A stretch of DNA of 38,208 nt from Chara braunii (GCA_003427395.1 BFEA01000393.1:1486360-1524567); one strand, 5' to 3'. Positions 10,527 through 20,869 are shown, counted from the stretch's first letter. Notes: generated by a model from the letters alone, not told the origin. Numbers and translations: made by a program.

Positions 10527-11267
10527 TCACTCAATCTGGCGCTTTCCTTTCTGCAATGACTTCTCATACTGAGTGACAACTTGTCGAGCGGTCTGCATCA
10601 GTTCCTCCCGTGTAAACCATCTGTCCTCTTTTGGATCAATGTGATGTCTGAACCGAACGCGATATTGCAGCTTCGGCTTCAGAGGACGGCCCCTGCCTAT
10701 TGGTCTCGGAACTGGCATTTCTCTGTGATCCACGATGTCATCCATGTTGACCTCTCCATCCATGGTTGGGGGCAGCATTGAGCGACGAGAGGGAAACTGG
10801 TCAGTTCCCTTGAGAGGTGCGAGTTTGGAGGCGTGAAAGACAAGGTAGGTGCGAAGGTGACCAGGGATCCATATTACATAGGAAGGCCCGTCCGGATCAT
10901 TCCCGACAACATCTAGAACCTCCCATGGTCCGAAATATTGTGGCATGAGCTTGCGGAAAATCCCATTCTCCTGCCCCCGTTCAGATGCTTTGACCCAGAC
11001 TCTGTCCCCTACCTGGAATGTAGATGGGCGGCGATGTTTGTTCTCATATTCTATCATTGTGACCTTTGCTTTATGCATCTGTTCTACAACCTTCTGCATC
11101 AGACGTTCGTATCGATAGGCGAATTCTAAGGTGCCTAGCGCAGTAGTCGGCTGATTCTCAGGTAGTAGAAAGTCTAGGGGCAGTCTAGGATTGAAAGTCG
11201 GTAGCAGGCTGTTTGGGCTCACCCCTGTTGTGCTGCGCGCATCGTTGTACACTGGCGATGAGAGCAA
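10527..11267 (-). pseudogene. Integrase C-terminal part with GPY/F and chromodomain-like tail
   Basis: About 247 codons continuing the integrase after a frameshift near 11210-11260. It starts with YNDARSTTGVSP, equivalent to the usual YN-x-x-H-x-S-T-G-x-S-P segment. Next comes the GPY/F-type module (FQVGDRVWVKAS, LMPQYFGPWEVLDVVG, VFHASKLAPL). The final part (DDIVDHREMPV, LQYRVRFRHHIDPKEDRWFTREEL) has the spacing of a divergent chromodomain, in which the W of E-D-x-W is present. In this family such a tail directs integration to chromatin marks. The frame ends 30 nt before the polypurine tract. Confidence 0.8.
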
Positions 11268-12130
11268 GTTTCTCAGCCCAGTCCACCTGGTTAGGCTTGA
11301 TATAGTGCCTCAGCAGGTGTTGTACAGCGCGGTTCAGCTTCTCTGCTTGTCCGTTTGCCTCTGGGTGGTTCCCGGAGGTCATCTGCAGTTGTGTCCCTTG
11401 TTCTGCAGCTGCGGCTTTCCACAATTCACTCGTAAATCGCACATCCCTGTCACTAACTGTAGACTTTGGCAGTCCAAAATCCCTGACCCAGTTTTCTTTA
11501 AACAGCTTAATGACGTACTTGGTCTTGGCTGTTTCGGGCATTGCAATTAACCTAACATACTTACTAAACCTATTCACAATTACATAGACGTATCTCATAC
11601 CGCTCTTGTTGGTGACCAGCTTGTCCATGAAGTCCATGGACAGGCTCTCACCGGGCCTTTCCGGTATCGAGAGGGGCTTGAGAAGCCTAAGAGGGGCCTG
11701 TGTACGTGGCTTGTCCCTCAGACACACCTGACAAGTCTCCACGTACAACTTGGCATCTCTCATCATTGTGGGCCTCCAGAACTGCTGCAGCAAGTTGGCT
11801 GCAATCTTCTTATAACCAAAATGTTCTATGGCGTCATGATACTCACCTAAAAATAAACTACACAAAGACTCCCAATTAGGCACACACAAACGTTTATTCC
11901 CTGCCTTTTCGAGGAACAGCAGGCCATTGACTAACACAAACTTGTCAGAAGTCACTTTATCCTTTGCCTCGAGCCTGCGTATGATCTCAACCATGAACGG
12001 ATCCTCGCGATAGGCTTCCACCAGGGATCGAGTAACATCGCCCACAAGCCCAAACTCAGTGATCAACGCACCAAGGAAGTCCGGTCTACGCGACAGCACA
12101 TCAACAACTTTGTTGTACTCTCCTTTGATG
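11185..12130 (-). pseudogene. Integrase: zinc-binding and catalytic core
   Basis: Contains the H-H-C-C zinc finger (EYHDAIEHFGY ... ETCQVCLRD) followed by the retroviral-type catalytic core. The acidic triad can be seen at SMDFMDKL, VSDRDVRFTS and HPEANGQAEKLNR, so all three metal-binding residues are present. The usual V-D-R-F-S-K is VNRFSKYVRL here, a D-to-N change outside the triad. The frame shifts after TQLQMTSGN... into the C-terminal segment. It cuts and joins element cDNA to host DNA in an intact element; this copy cannot be made as one protein. Confidence 0.9.
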
Positions 12131-12541
12131 TACTGGGGTTCAAGAAGTCATATTGTTCTATGACTTCAATCCAGCGTTTCAGCGCATCGGAGAGCACCAG
12201 CTGGGTTCTCATCCACTTCAGGGTCTGATGATCAGTCCTGACGTAGAAGAACCTCCCAAGGAGATAGTGCCTCTAGTGTGTGAACGCTTTGTAGAACGCA
12301 TAGAGCTCCTTCTCATAGGTGGACTTAACAAACTTTTGAGAGGGCATTCTTTTGGACATGTACTCGACCGACCTCAACTTTGGCCCCTCCTGCTGTGCCA
12401 GCACTGTGTTAAGGACTGCTTCAGATGTCTGAAAGCAACCTCACACCTGTCTGTCCACTCCCACAGGGTGTCAAGGCGTGTTAGGTCCGTCAAAGGTGCG
12501 GCCACTATGCTATAGTTCTTTACAAAATTACGATAGTAGCC
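12121..12541 (-). pseudogene. RT connection and RNase H region
   Basis: On the minus strand the sequence just inside the insertion reads MTGYYRNFVKNYS...AAPLTDLTR, the standard text after the Ty3 RT palm. Scattered across frames come EKELYAFYKAF, HYLLGRFFYVRTDHQTLKWM and LKRWIEVIEQYDF, typical of RNase H. Several frameshifts break it, so no long frame survives. Confidence 0.8.
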
Positions 12542-12550
12542 GGTCATCCC

Positions 12551-13910
12551 CTATGTTATCGCGCATTCATTGAACGCGCGTTTCGCGTTCAGTTTATGAA
12601 CGCGGTGAACGCGCGTTCAGTGAACGCCCCTGAACGCGTTTAACGCATTTGCGCAGGGTGCTATGCGGGGTGGGGGGGGGCTGTGGGCAGTGTGGGAAGC
12701 GGCGACGGTGCTTGGGAGGGGTTGTGGGCAGTTTGGGGAGCGGCGGCACTGTTTGGGGGGGGGTCTGTCAGCCAATGCCCCAGACAAAGTGGAAAAAAAA
12801 AAGAAAAAAAAAGTGTGTGAATATGTGTGTGTGTGTGTGTGTGAATGCTCCTCTTTTTTTTTCGAGGGGTGGTTGGGGAATCCCCCCAACACGGCTCAGA
12901 CAGCCATTGCAGGCTTTCTGAAGGGTCGTCGCAACCATGTGGCGCAGACCCCCCCACCAAATTCAAGGCAGGCAGTGAATGTGAGGGAGAGCGGGAGCTG
13001 GCTGAATATATACTTAACATTCGGATTCAGGTCTGTGTTTCAGCAGTTATGGGTTGCTCGTGTAGCTAGGCCTGCACGTGATTCTCAGGGCTTGGCTGCA
13101 CTACCCACCAAATGTGCAAAACTGGAATGAATCTTCTGCAGAACGTGGAATAATACGCTGCCATATGTTGTCTTTTTTTCTCGTTTTTTTTTTTTTTTTT
13201 TTCCTCGTTTATCTTTTTTCTCGTTTTTCTTTTTTTCTGCTTTTTNCGTTTATCTTTTTTCTCGTTTTTCTTTTTTTCTGCTTTTTCTATTCTTAGGAAT
13301 ACGTGCAGTGGCCCTAAAAGAAAAAGAAAAGAAAAGAAAAACGACAAAACATATGNCGGCNTATTATTCCACGTTCTGCAGCAGATTCATTCTAGTTTTG
13401 CACATTTGGTGAGTAGTGCAGCCAAGCCCTGAGAATGACGTGCAGGCCTAGCTACACGAGCAACCCATAACTGCTGAAACACAGACCTCAATTCAAATGT
13501 TGAGTATATATTCGGGCAGCTCGTGCTGTACTCCATGTTCTCTGCGTGCCTTCATTTCGGTAGGGCGGGTCTGCACTACATGGCGGTAAGGACCCCTTCA
13601 TATAGCCTGCGTGGGCCATGAGAAAAAAAAAAAAAAAAAGGAGTGCATGTGTCAGTGTGTGTAAATATCTGTGTGTGTTGTTGTGGGGGTGTCTATGTTT
13701 GGTGGGGGTATTTCGTTTTTTTTTTTTTTTGCTTCATTTTCTGCATGGCCGTAGTCCTCGGCGCGCGCGGCCCCCCCCTGGGGTCGCGTTAAATTTTCTC
13801 GCGCTCCTTCGCGCGCAGCGCGTTTGAACACGATTGAACGCGGCCCCGGGGGGTATGAACGCGCGCGTTTGAACGTGAACGCGCGTTCGACGCGTTCAAC
13901 CAGTTACATA
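12551..13910. mobile_element. 1.36-kb foldback DNA transposon with 9-bp target duplication
   Basis: It interrupts the RT gene and is flanked by GGTCATCCC at 12542-12550 and 13911-13919. Its ends mirror each other (TATGTTATC... against TATGTAACTGG... on the other strand) and are packed with GAACGCG motifs, plausible transposase-binding sites. The arms stay similar deep inside: 12990-13170 is nearly the reverse complement of 13344-13523. The loop (13171-13343) is T-rich with a 40-nt tandem unit and one N. A 9-bp duplication and long terminal inverted repeats fit the Mutator (MULE) type. It contains no transposase, so it is non-autonomous. The 12830s and 13650s GT runs and the G-rich blocks also sit in mirror positions. 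Confidence 0.85.
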
Positions 13911-14725
13911 GGTCATCCCTGAGAAGGACCTCATCTTAGTCACAGACTGAGGACGTGGCCAGTCACGAATGCTGACCACCTTCGCGTCATCGGGCTTCAA
14001 TCCCTCCGCGGAAATCTCATGACCCAAATACAAGATCCGGGTGCAGCCAAACTCACACTTTTCCCGGTTGATCTTGAACTGGTGCTGTCGAAGGAGACTT
14101 AGGACTTGGTCTAAATGGGCTACATGCTCCTCGACAGTCCTACTAAAGATAAGTATGTCATCGAGGTACACGAATGACAAACTTATCCAAGTACTCATGA
14201 AAAATCTGGTTCATAGCGTGCTGAAAGGTGCCAGGAGCATTGCAAAGGCCAAGAGGCATCACCACAAATGCCTACAAACCGTACCTAGTCTGAAAAGCGG
14301 TTTTGTGTTGATCCTCGGGCCGGATTGCAATTTGATGGTACCTGAACTTCAGATCTCTCTTGACACCTATAGTCAATGCACATCCTCAATGTTCCCCCTT
14401 TCTTCGGTACGAATAGGACAGGAGATCCGTAAGGGGAAACACTAGGCCGAATCCAACCCTTCTCTTTGAGTTCCTTGAGTTGTCGGCGAAGCTCATCGAG
14501 CTCCGTTGGAGACATCCGATAGATCCTACCCTTCGGGATACTAGACCCTGGGATAATCTCTATCTTGTGGACGATCTCCCTCTCAACAACCCCTTTCGAC
14601 TCTTCAAATAGATCAGGGTACTTAGCAACCACTCCCTCTATGTCTGGATGCACTTTCACCGGCCCTCGGTAGAGACGTATAATAATCATAAAACGTGGTT
14701 GCACACATGCATCCGTAGGACTCAA
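13896..14725 (-). pseudogene. Reverse transcriptase of the Ty3/gypsy element
   Basis: From 14725 leftward: the N-terminal RT region (KYPDLFEE, VHKIEIIPGS, PYGSPVLFVPKKGGTLRMCIDYR). A small deletion and frameshift follow near 14370. Then come remains of FRYHQIAIRPED...KTAF and MPLGLCNAPGTFQ in shifted frame, and finally the catalytic box FVYLDDILIFSRT with GLKPDDAKVVSIRDWPRP downstream. The catalytic YLDD is intact although the gene is not. The palm is cut from its connection domain by the 12551-13910 insertion. Confidence 0.9.
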
Positions 14726-14815
14726 TCAGACTACTAGCTTTATACTTATGTAATCTGGCGGTCCCCCCTCCGAGCAAAGTGTGTTTGACCACTTTCGGTC
14801 CCAGTCAAACTGGGG

Positions 14816-15226
14816 CTATGCAACCGAAAGATAGTACATACCCAGCAAGATATCCATTGGGAGATCATCGCTCACTAGGAACGAGACTCGATGTCTCAGT
14901 TCCCCTCCCGCGTACGGAAATCGACACTCAATGTCTTTGAGGCAGTCAGTGACTACCATGTGCTGTTTGTTGGCACAACTCGACTCCACAAGTCGACTCA
15001 GGCGCTGCACTTGCTCCTATAAGCACAGCCTTTCAACGCACGCGCAACTGATGAAGTTCCTCGTCGAGCAAGTATCGTAGTAGGCCCCGACCTTGTGGCA
15101 GCCTATATCTACCTCGCCGACGAACAACTCACCCTTAGGAGCTTTAGCCATGGCCTTCCAAGAAGCTAGCGGGTCCGATCTAGACCACTCCTCCTCTAGC
15201 TCTTCTAAGGACTCAAACACATTCAT
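14816..15226 (-). pseudogene. Retroviral-type aspartic protease
   Basis: KVGAYYDTCSTRNFISCACVERL stands where the A-x-x-D-S-G-A-T active-site segment belongs, with DTCST replacing D-S/T-G-A/T. After a stop near 15011-15016 comes SFLVSDDLPMDILLGMYYLS, equivalent to the I-L-G-M-D-x-L flap-side motif. The altered active-site glycine could be a family trait or decay. Confidence 0.7.
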
Positions 15227-15399
15227 CGAACAGAGGATCGATTAGTCCGAATGTGTTTGCGGGATGACAACGGAGTCAATAGCTTGGGCCATCTCTCGAG
15301 ATGGTGAGGGTGTGTTCACCACCTCGACCTTAGCAGGAACAACTACAAATCCTACTGGCCCGACGTGTTTCCTGAAGCCGTGCTAGAACTACTGGCAAC

Positions 15400-15545
15400 A
15401 TTGCTACCCTAGGAAGCAGAGGCGACCGACACCTGCCCCATTATAGGCGGGATCTTTTCTGTCACCTGCTTGTTCCGGCACTTGAATTGGTTATGGGCAT
15501 ATTGGCCACGACAGATACAAGTTGACCGGGAGTAACGGTCTCTCC
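15400..15545 (-). pseudogene. Gag nucleocapsid region with CCHC-like knuckle
   Basis: Minus-strand text reads RSTCICRGQYAHNQFKCRNK. The first C to last C span of 14 residues and the H position match a CX2CX4HX4C knuckle, but the second cysteine is one place early. It follows the gag frame after a single in-frame stop near 15716. From 15240 to 15400 the gag-pol linker is unreadable. Confidence 0.55.
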
Positions 15546-15717
15546 ACACGTCCTCAGTAAGACCCGCTTTCTCCCATGGAGGAGCGTTGGGGTCTACTTG
15601 AGTCCTGGACCGGGAACCTCCGCGGCTTCTACCGGTCCCCTTGCCTTTCTGAACTGAGACAGCGACTGCTCCACCCCCTAAAGCTTCTGCGTTGCCCGCC
15701 TCTGACCCTACTCCCTC

Positions 15718-17026
15718 CTAGAAGTCGTCGTCTAACTCTATGGTTGAACCATCGTTATCAACGAACATTATACGCCCCTTAGCCTTCCAGTTAGGAGGCA
15801 GTGCCTTATTTCGACCGTCCGTAGTGGGTTGGTGCCCGTGCCCGATCTTTGCCTCTAGATCAAGGGCCTTCTTGCTGAACGAAGGAAAGTTGTGTACTGT
15901 GATCATGGCCTCGCATGCCAACTGATTCCTCAACTCTATGGGAAGACATCTCAAGTAAGTGGTAAACAAGACCTGGGGGTCATAGCGCACTCTAGGAACA
16001 CAGATCAGACGCTCAACTGCGTTCATGGCATCCCTTGCTGACCTGAACTTTCTTGAGCTCAGAGTCAAGATAGCATCAGTGGCCTTTTGAGCCTCCTGTG
16101 GATCATGCCACCTTTCCTCCACCAGCTTGAGGAAATCATCCAGTTTTTGGGTGACTACCCAAGCGCGGAAGTCTTGACCGTATCCCTGTAGTTGTACGTA
16201 CCGACTTAGCCACCTTGCTGCACTCCCCTCCAGGTAGGAGGCAGCCACAAGCACTTCCGCGTGAGGCAAGGTCAACTTGCACTTCACATAGATTGGCACT
16301 GACCTCAAGCATGTGTCGAGGTCCTCACCCCTCTTATCTCTTGAGAAGGGTTTTGGCGATGCAATTGCAGTCTTAGGAACCCACTGTCCCTGTCCCGGTG
16401 CCTGCACTACTCCCGACTGTGGACCCTGGGGTGCAGGCTGTTGCACTAGCTGCTGTTGGGGTTGTGTACCCTGCGGCTGTGCTGGCTGCGAGACGGCAGG
16501 CTGCCCCGTTACAGTAGTCTGCAACGGAGGTTGGGAGAACACTGTCTGAACAGGAACCTGTACACTAGGACCTGCTGGTAACCCGCCTGTCAAAGGCATA
16601 CCTAGTAGGGAAGCGGCCTGCATCGAAGCTAGAGAGACTGCAAATGGGGCTACTCCAGTTACCGGTGGGACAAAAGGAGGAGGCTGCACCGGGCACTGAT
16701 GGTGATGGTGTGGCCTGTACTCGCCCGACCAACACGGCCAGGCTCTGTTGGATGTCCTGCAAAAGTGATGTGTGGTAGTCCTGCATCTCCACTACATCTA
16801 ACAGGGTTGTCCTCACGGTCCTCACATCATCATCCACATTGGTAAGGTCCATCTCCTCTAAATCTCTAATGTCCGCTTGTCTCCTCTGCATCCTAGACCT
16901 TCTTCTGATCATCCTCTCTTTCTCTGCCTGTATCTCGTCTAATGCCTTTTGTAGCTGTGCCTCATGAGCACTGGCTCTCTGTATGGCGACCTCCTCGGGA
17001 GTTAACACTAACTGTTGGCTTGCCAT
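15718..17026 (-). pseudogene. Gag polyprotein
   Basis: Starts MASQQLVLTPEEVAIQ at 17026. A charged coiled-coil (KALDEIQAEKERMIRRRSR) follows, then a Pro/Gln-rich linker. Last comes the Ty3-type capsid region (PKPFSRDKRGEDLDTCL, EGSAARWLSRYV, LDDFLKLVEERW, LRCLPIELRNQL), ending STIELDDDF at 15718. The capsid part matches the retrotransposon gag family in order and spacing. A one-base frameshift near 16690 separates the coiled-coil half from the rest. The start chosen is the downstream of two tandem copies of the same ATG region (see 16851-17240). Confidence 0.8.
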
Positions 17027-17240
17027 AATGCCATCGGACTGCCTCCCATCTCCTCTAAATCTCTAATGTCCGCTTGTCTCCTCTGCATCCTAGACCTTCT
17101 TCTGATCATCCTCTCTTTCTCTGCCTGTATCTCGTCTAACGCCTTTTGTAGCTGTGCCTCATGAGCACTGACTCTCTGTATGGCGACCTCCTCGGGAGTT
17201 AACATTAACTGCTGGCTTGCCATAATGCCAGCGGACTGAA
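16851..17240 (-). repeat. 197-bp tandem duplication of the gag start
   Basis: 16851-17047 and 17048-17240 are near-identical and each carries the gag ATG plus about 60 codons. Because 197 is not a multiple of three, a protein started at the upstream ATG (17223) runs out of frame and stops at 17008. Confidence 0.85.
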
Positions 17241-17254
17241 TTGTAGAGTGAATT

Positions 17255-17335
17255 GGAAGAATTCAACAATTTGACTGGTCCTTTTTTGGGGAAGATCAAA
17301 AGCCAAAAAAGAACCAATCAAATCATTTTGATAGG
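17255..17335. repeat. Short inverted repeat / hairpin
   Basis: TTTGACTGGTCCTTTTTTGG (from 17271) pairs with CCAAAAAAGAACCAATCAAA (from 17304), two mismatches in 20 bp. It lies just upstream of the gag start copies in the element's orientation. Confidence 0.65.
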
Positions 17336-17787
17336 AATGAATGATAAATATTCTCTTGTAAGCACACGGGAATGTATGATCTAGCCGTCACATTCTTACA
17401 AGGCATCTGTGAGATGGCATTTCTGACCTGGAAAAAAACTGCTCTCAAAATGTGGAGGATGCCTGAGGCAGGGAGAATCGGCGGTCCAGATCCCGACTTG
17501 GAAAGAGCCAAGCGACAAGGGGTCTGTGCGACTGTCGCCCCAACAGTTCCTGAACTACAGGCCTGGGAACTTCGCTGCGCATCGGTTGCCATGGCTGCTG
17601 AAGTAGCTGCCTCGCTTGCGAAGGCTCTGCTTGCCTCTGCGTCCCTAGCCCTCCGCTGCTGCTGCTGCCTCTCCCTAAGCTGGCGGAACAGAAACCGGTC
17701 ACCCTCTGGTCCTAACGCTAAGTGTACCAATGGGCTTGACAAATGCAAGATCCGGTCGTCCGGGTGAGGGTTCTCCCTGTCGCTCAT
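17323..17787 (-). CDS. ORF upstream of gag, unknown product
   Basis: About 154 codons, starting MSDRENPHPDDRILHL. Residues 30-75 form a Gln/Arg/Ala-rich helix-like stretch (RQLRERQQQQRRARDAEASR). After that the reading looks like noncoding sequence. It may be the true N-terminus of gag, separated from the rest by mutation or an intron, or simply an open stretch in the leader. No domain was recognised. Confidence 0.35.
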   Translation of the reverse strand: MSDRENPHPDDRILHLSSPLVHLALGPEGDRFLFRQLRERQQQQRRARDAEASRAFASEAATSAAMATDAQRSSQACSSGTVGATVAQTPCRLALSKSGSGPPILPASGILHILRAVFFQVRNAISQMPCKNVTARSYIPVCLQENIYHSFLSK

Positions 17788-17789
17788 AA

Positions 17790-19040
17790 TCTACAGAACT
17801 GTGCAGTATTTGCACTAGGACACTCTCAGTTGCCTACCGCAACATAATGCGCAGACCAATTTTAAATAAATAAAATAATAATCGGTGGCAGTGTCAGAGT
17901 ATACACAATTGGGTCCAACAGGTAAGTCCAGATTCCTACAAACGAGACTACCTTACTTGACTAGTCCGCAAACAGAAAGCAAACGAGCAGAAACAAGAAG
18001 TTCTACCTATGCTGTCTGTCAGATGTTAATGGCTGTACATCTAACTAATCAAAATAAAAATAGAATCGTTTGAATGGCTGTTTGCACAGTGGAATTGCCC
18101 CCGATCTTATCACCTGAAATCTACCCCTCCCTCAATTCTTCTTGATTGTCACTTGACGCCAGCGTTCCTGAGCAATCCAGATAGCGTGCGTGTCTAAAGG
18201 TGTGCACTCGGCCCACCCCTGTGCCCCGAGTCAATGGTGAGCCAGCCAGCCCTGCACCATGTTTACCCTCGCGTGCAGCGAGCCTTACACCGACTGATTG
18301 GCTGATCAAGAGGCGTTTAAGGACGGCCTGCGAAGTCCTCAGGAATTATTTAACGTCGCAAACAGGACGACGATCACAGCCAACGGAAGGTACCCCGCCG
18401 GTATTTATTTATAGACGTTTGGTACTCGTCTCCCCTGTAGGGCTGGCCTGCCCCATCTACAGCGCAACAGGTAGATGAAGGACAAAGCAGCAAAGCATGC
18501 GTGCTCTACTCCCGGTGGGTTGGCATGGTGACCGTGGCCCAGTGCTTCGTCCAGGGCCCTTCAGATAGCTCCGCCCTTTCCTTCCAGATGCTCCACATGA
18601 ACAAGGTTGACTCTCAAGGTTGAGCGCACTCGACTCCTCACATGAGAGGACTCTCAAGACAAAACACACATCCTCACGGTAAGGAGTGTCAAAGAGGGAA
18701 GATAAGGTTAAGAGCAATGTACCTCAAAATACCTGCCCCCAACCACAGATATTCTCACCAGATGACCTGACGTTGATTGTGATGACCAATCATTGCCTCG
18801 ACACAACCAGCATTACACTGCCGTTCCACCTCAGCATCAATCGCACATCAGATAGTTCTCATCACACTGTGAATCACCCAATATCACCTCATAGCCTTCC
18901 TGGCGCTACCCCTCTCCGCCTGGGTCGCCTGCTTGCCTCCGCCCTCCTCACTACACACCTCCCACGACCGCTCACCCAGCTGACCGCGTGCATGTACCGC
19001 ATAGGCGGAAGACAAGCGCCAGATTAGCACAACGTACCAC
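17790..19040 (-). other. Leader between PBS and gag
   Basis: About 1.2 kb without a recognisable coding region, lying between the 5' LTR/PBS and the first ORF. A long leader is common in large Ty3/gypsy elements. Confidence 0.5.
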
Positions 19041-19053
19041 AGCTCTGATACCA
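19041..19053 (-). other. Primer binding site for initiator tRNA-Met
   Basis: Minus strand TGGTATCAGAGC starts 3 nt after the LTR end (TTGCA). This is the standard complement to the 3' end of initiator tRNA-Met used by many plant-lineage LTR elements. Confidence 0.9.
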
Positions 19054-19056
19054 AAA

Positions 19057-19906
19057 TGCAAGGAAAATGAGCGATAGCGAATTCCAGAAACCAAGCAGCA
19101 TCATACACATGAAACCAGATAGTCTTGACCTCGAACCAAAAGCAGAATTGCAACTCGAGTTCACCCAAATAAGAGCACATCAAAAGCTCACAAGTGACAA
19201 TGCTGGAATAGTCTCATCATCATCAACGAAGGACCAATGTCGATTTCCTATCTGGCGCTCAGCGCCCAGACTACAAATGGCAGATCATATCTAGCCTATC
19301 TACAATGCCGCTGGTGATGTCAACAGCTCCCCGAAGTACGAGAAGATCTTGGCCAATGCCGTTCGCCTCAAGCACCAGGTATGTCTCACGCATCACTCAC
19401 AACCTCGATCCCCCACACAGATGCCACGTGCACCAAAGGACCACCATGCGCCCCATCCAGCACCTCGCAGGCCAGCTCGGCTATGGCTGCCTGCGTGTAA
19501 ATGCGGAGGCAGGCACTTTCCTTTATGGAAGTGGCCTGCCTGCTGTGTGCTGCCTGGCTGCGCTGGGCCCCTGCCCGGAAGCTTCCAGTAGGCCCCAGGT
19601 GGCTGAGCCCCGGGTACCAGGGAGTCAGGCACAGGGCCTGGGGTGGTTACCCATGTCCAACTGCCAGCGGCCCATGTTCAGCCCATGACCCATGTCTGGC
19701 CCAGGGCCTGCCTCAGATTCATTTGGAAAAAGGCAGGCAGGGGCTGGGCTCACTCAACCAACTGGTGCTGCGCAACTGCCTGAATTTCCCAGCTGCGTCC
19801 AACCCACGAAAAATAGGCCTCTCGTGTCAGGGCCACCCTTCACTTAGGGCGGCCGTTCTGGCTGAAACAGGGCCCAGTAGGGCTTACCGAGGCCTTGAGC
19901 CTCGCA
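19057..19906 (-). repeat. 5' LTR of the Ty3/gypsy element
   Basis: Begins TGCGAGGCTCAAGG (minus strand) and ends CCTTGCA, giving TG...CA termini. It shares long blocks with 9576-10486, such as AAATGCGGAGGCAGGCAC and GAATTTCCCAGCTGCG. Confidence 0.85.
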
Positions 19907-20640
19907 CTTTCAATTAAAACCGGGAAGCGGGCCCAGCGTCCCTCAAGATCAAGTGTAGTATCTGTTCTGATCAGTTTAATATATGATCCGTGGTCCATTG
20001 GGCCACATGATATTAAATTAACTTTTCAGGGCTGTGGAGGGGTCACAGGGGTAGGCTTGCCTACTCGACCCTTCCAGCGTCGCCTTCATATTGCACTGCA
20101 GCGAAGCGTGGCGTGGCGCACTCCCCCCTGGGGGGAAAAAAAAGAAGGATGGTGACAGAACACGCTGTGTGGTCAACAAAGTTCTATATTTCAAATCATC
20201 ATCAAATGTTCATTATTGTATATATATAGTCAAACAGAGCTGTGTTATGATTCTGGTTGTCTGTTGTCTGAAGACCAACACTCACTCGCATAGACTCCCA
20301 GGTATGCCCATACATACACAGAAGGAAGGGGAGAGGATAGGAGTACACACCGCACAGGGAGAGATAAACACAGCGGAAGACTTGACCATGCAATATGGCA
20401 GGGTACACTGAAAGTGCAATTCACTCCACTCAATCCTCACAACCAGTCATAAAGGAAAGCCGAGTAGATCACATCCAGGAAACAATGAAACGATGATAGT
20501 CACACACAGTATACACACTGTTTATTAAACTCAGAGTCTCAAATTGTCAGAATAACCTCAGAACTACGGTGCGCTGCTCAGAAATGAGCAGCGCTTCACT
20601 CCCCGACCCTGAGTAACACCTAGTAAGCCCTCTGAGTCCC
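19907..20640. other. Anonymous spacer with one perfect hairpin
   Basis: No gene seen. GCGCTGCTC (20571-20579) and GAGCAGCGC (20586-20594) form a perfect 9-bp stem. The text CACAGCGGAAGACTT near 20370 recurs as CACAACGGAAGACTT near 37983. Confidence 0.5.
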
Positions 20641-20650
20641 GGAAACATCA

Positions 20651-20866
20651 AGCGCCACCCAGATACAGCCTCCAGAGGGAAGTGCCACCCTGAAGCAGGC
20701 CTATGAGGCCAAGCGCCACTCAGAGGATGAAGAAGAAGACCAGCGCCACAGTATCTGATGATGACAAAGTGTCGGAAGACTTCCCGGGTGGAAGTCTGCA
20801 GCAGCGCCACCACTCCTGACAAGATGCTCTCTGAGGAAGAAGCTGCAGCTATGGCTGCAGCGCCAC
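20651..20866. repeat. Degenerate ~30-nt periodic repeat around AGCGCCAC
   Basis: AGYGCCAC starts at 20651, 20681, 20712, 20742, 20803 and 20859: spacings 30, 31, 30, 61 and 56. The intervals are rich in GAGGAAGAAG-like text. It may be a decayed minisatellite or a decayed decapeptide-repeat coding region. Confidence 0.55.
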
Positions 20867-20869
20867 TAC

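Larger units (their letters stand above)
9576..19906 (-). mobile_element. Ty3/gypsy LTR retrotransposon (chromovirus-like), degenerate
   Basis: A complete but decayed element on the minus strand. From 19906 leftward: 5' LTR, PBS for initiator tRNA-Met, long leader, gag, zinc knuckle, protease, RT, RNase H, integrase with GPY/F and a chromodomain-like tail, polypurine tract, 3' LTR. The order PR-RT-RH-IN is diagnostic of Ty3/gypsy. It is about 10.3 kb, of which 1.36 kb is a later insertion. Many frameshifts and stops break the frame. The LTRs have diverged by substitutions and several indels, so insertion was not recent. The 5 bp outside the two LTRs do not match (AATGT on the left by my boundary, CTTTC on the right), so no target-site duplication is visible. 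The element is in the same orientation as the dynein gene. Confidence 0.9.

Noticed and set aside
20750-20815. Hammerhead-ribozyme-like text: CTGATGA, a small GACA/TGTC stem, GGAAG, then a strong ACTTCC/GGAAGT stem ending in GTC
   Set aside because: The core GAAA is GAAG, and the segments that should form stem I (before CTGATGA and after GTC) do not pair, so the fold fails.
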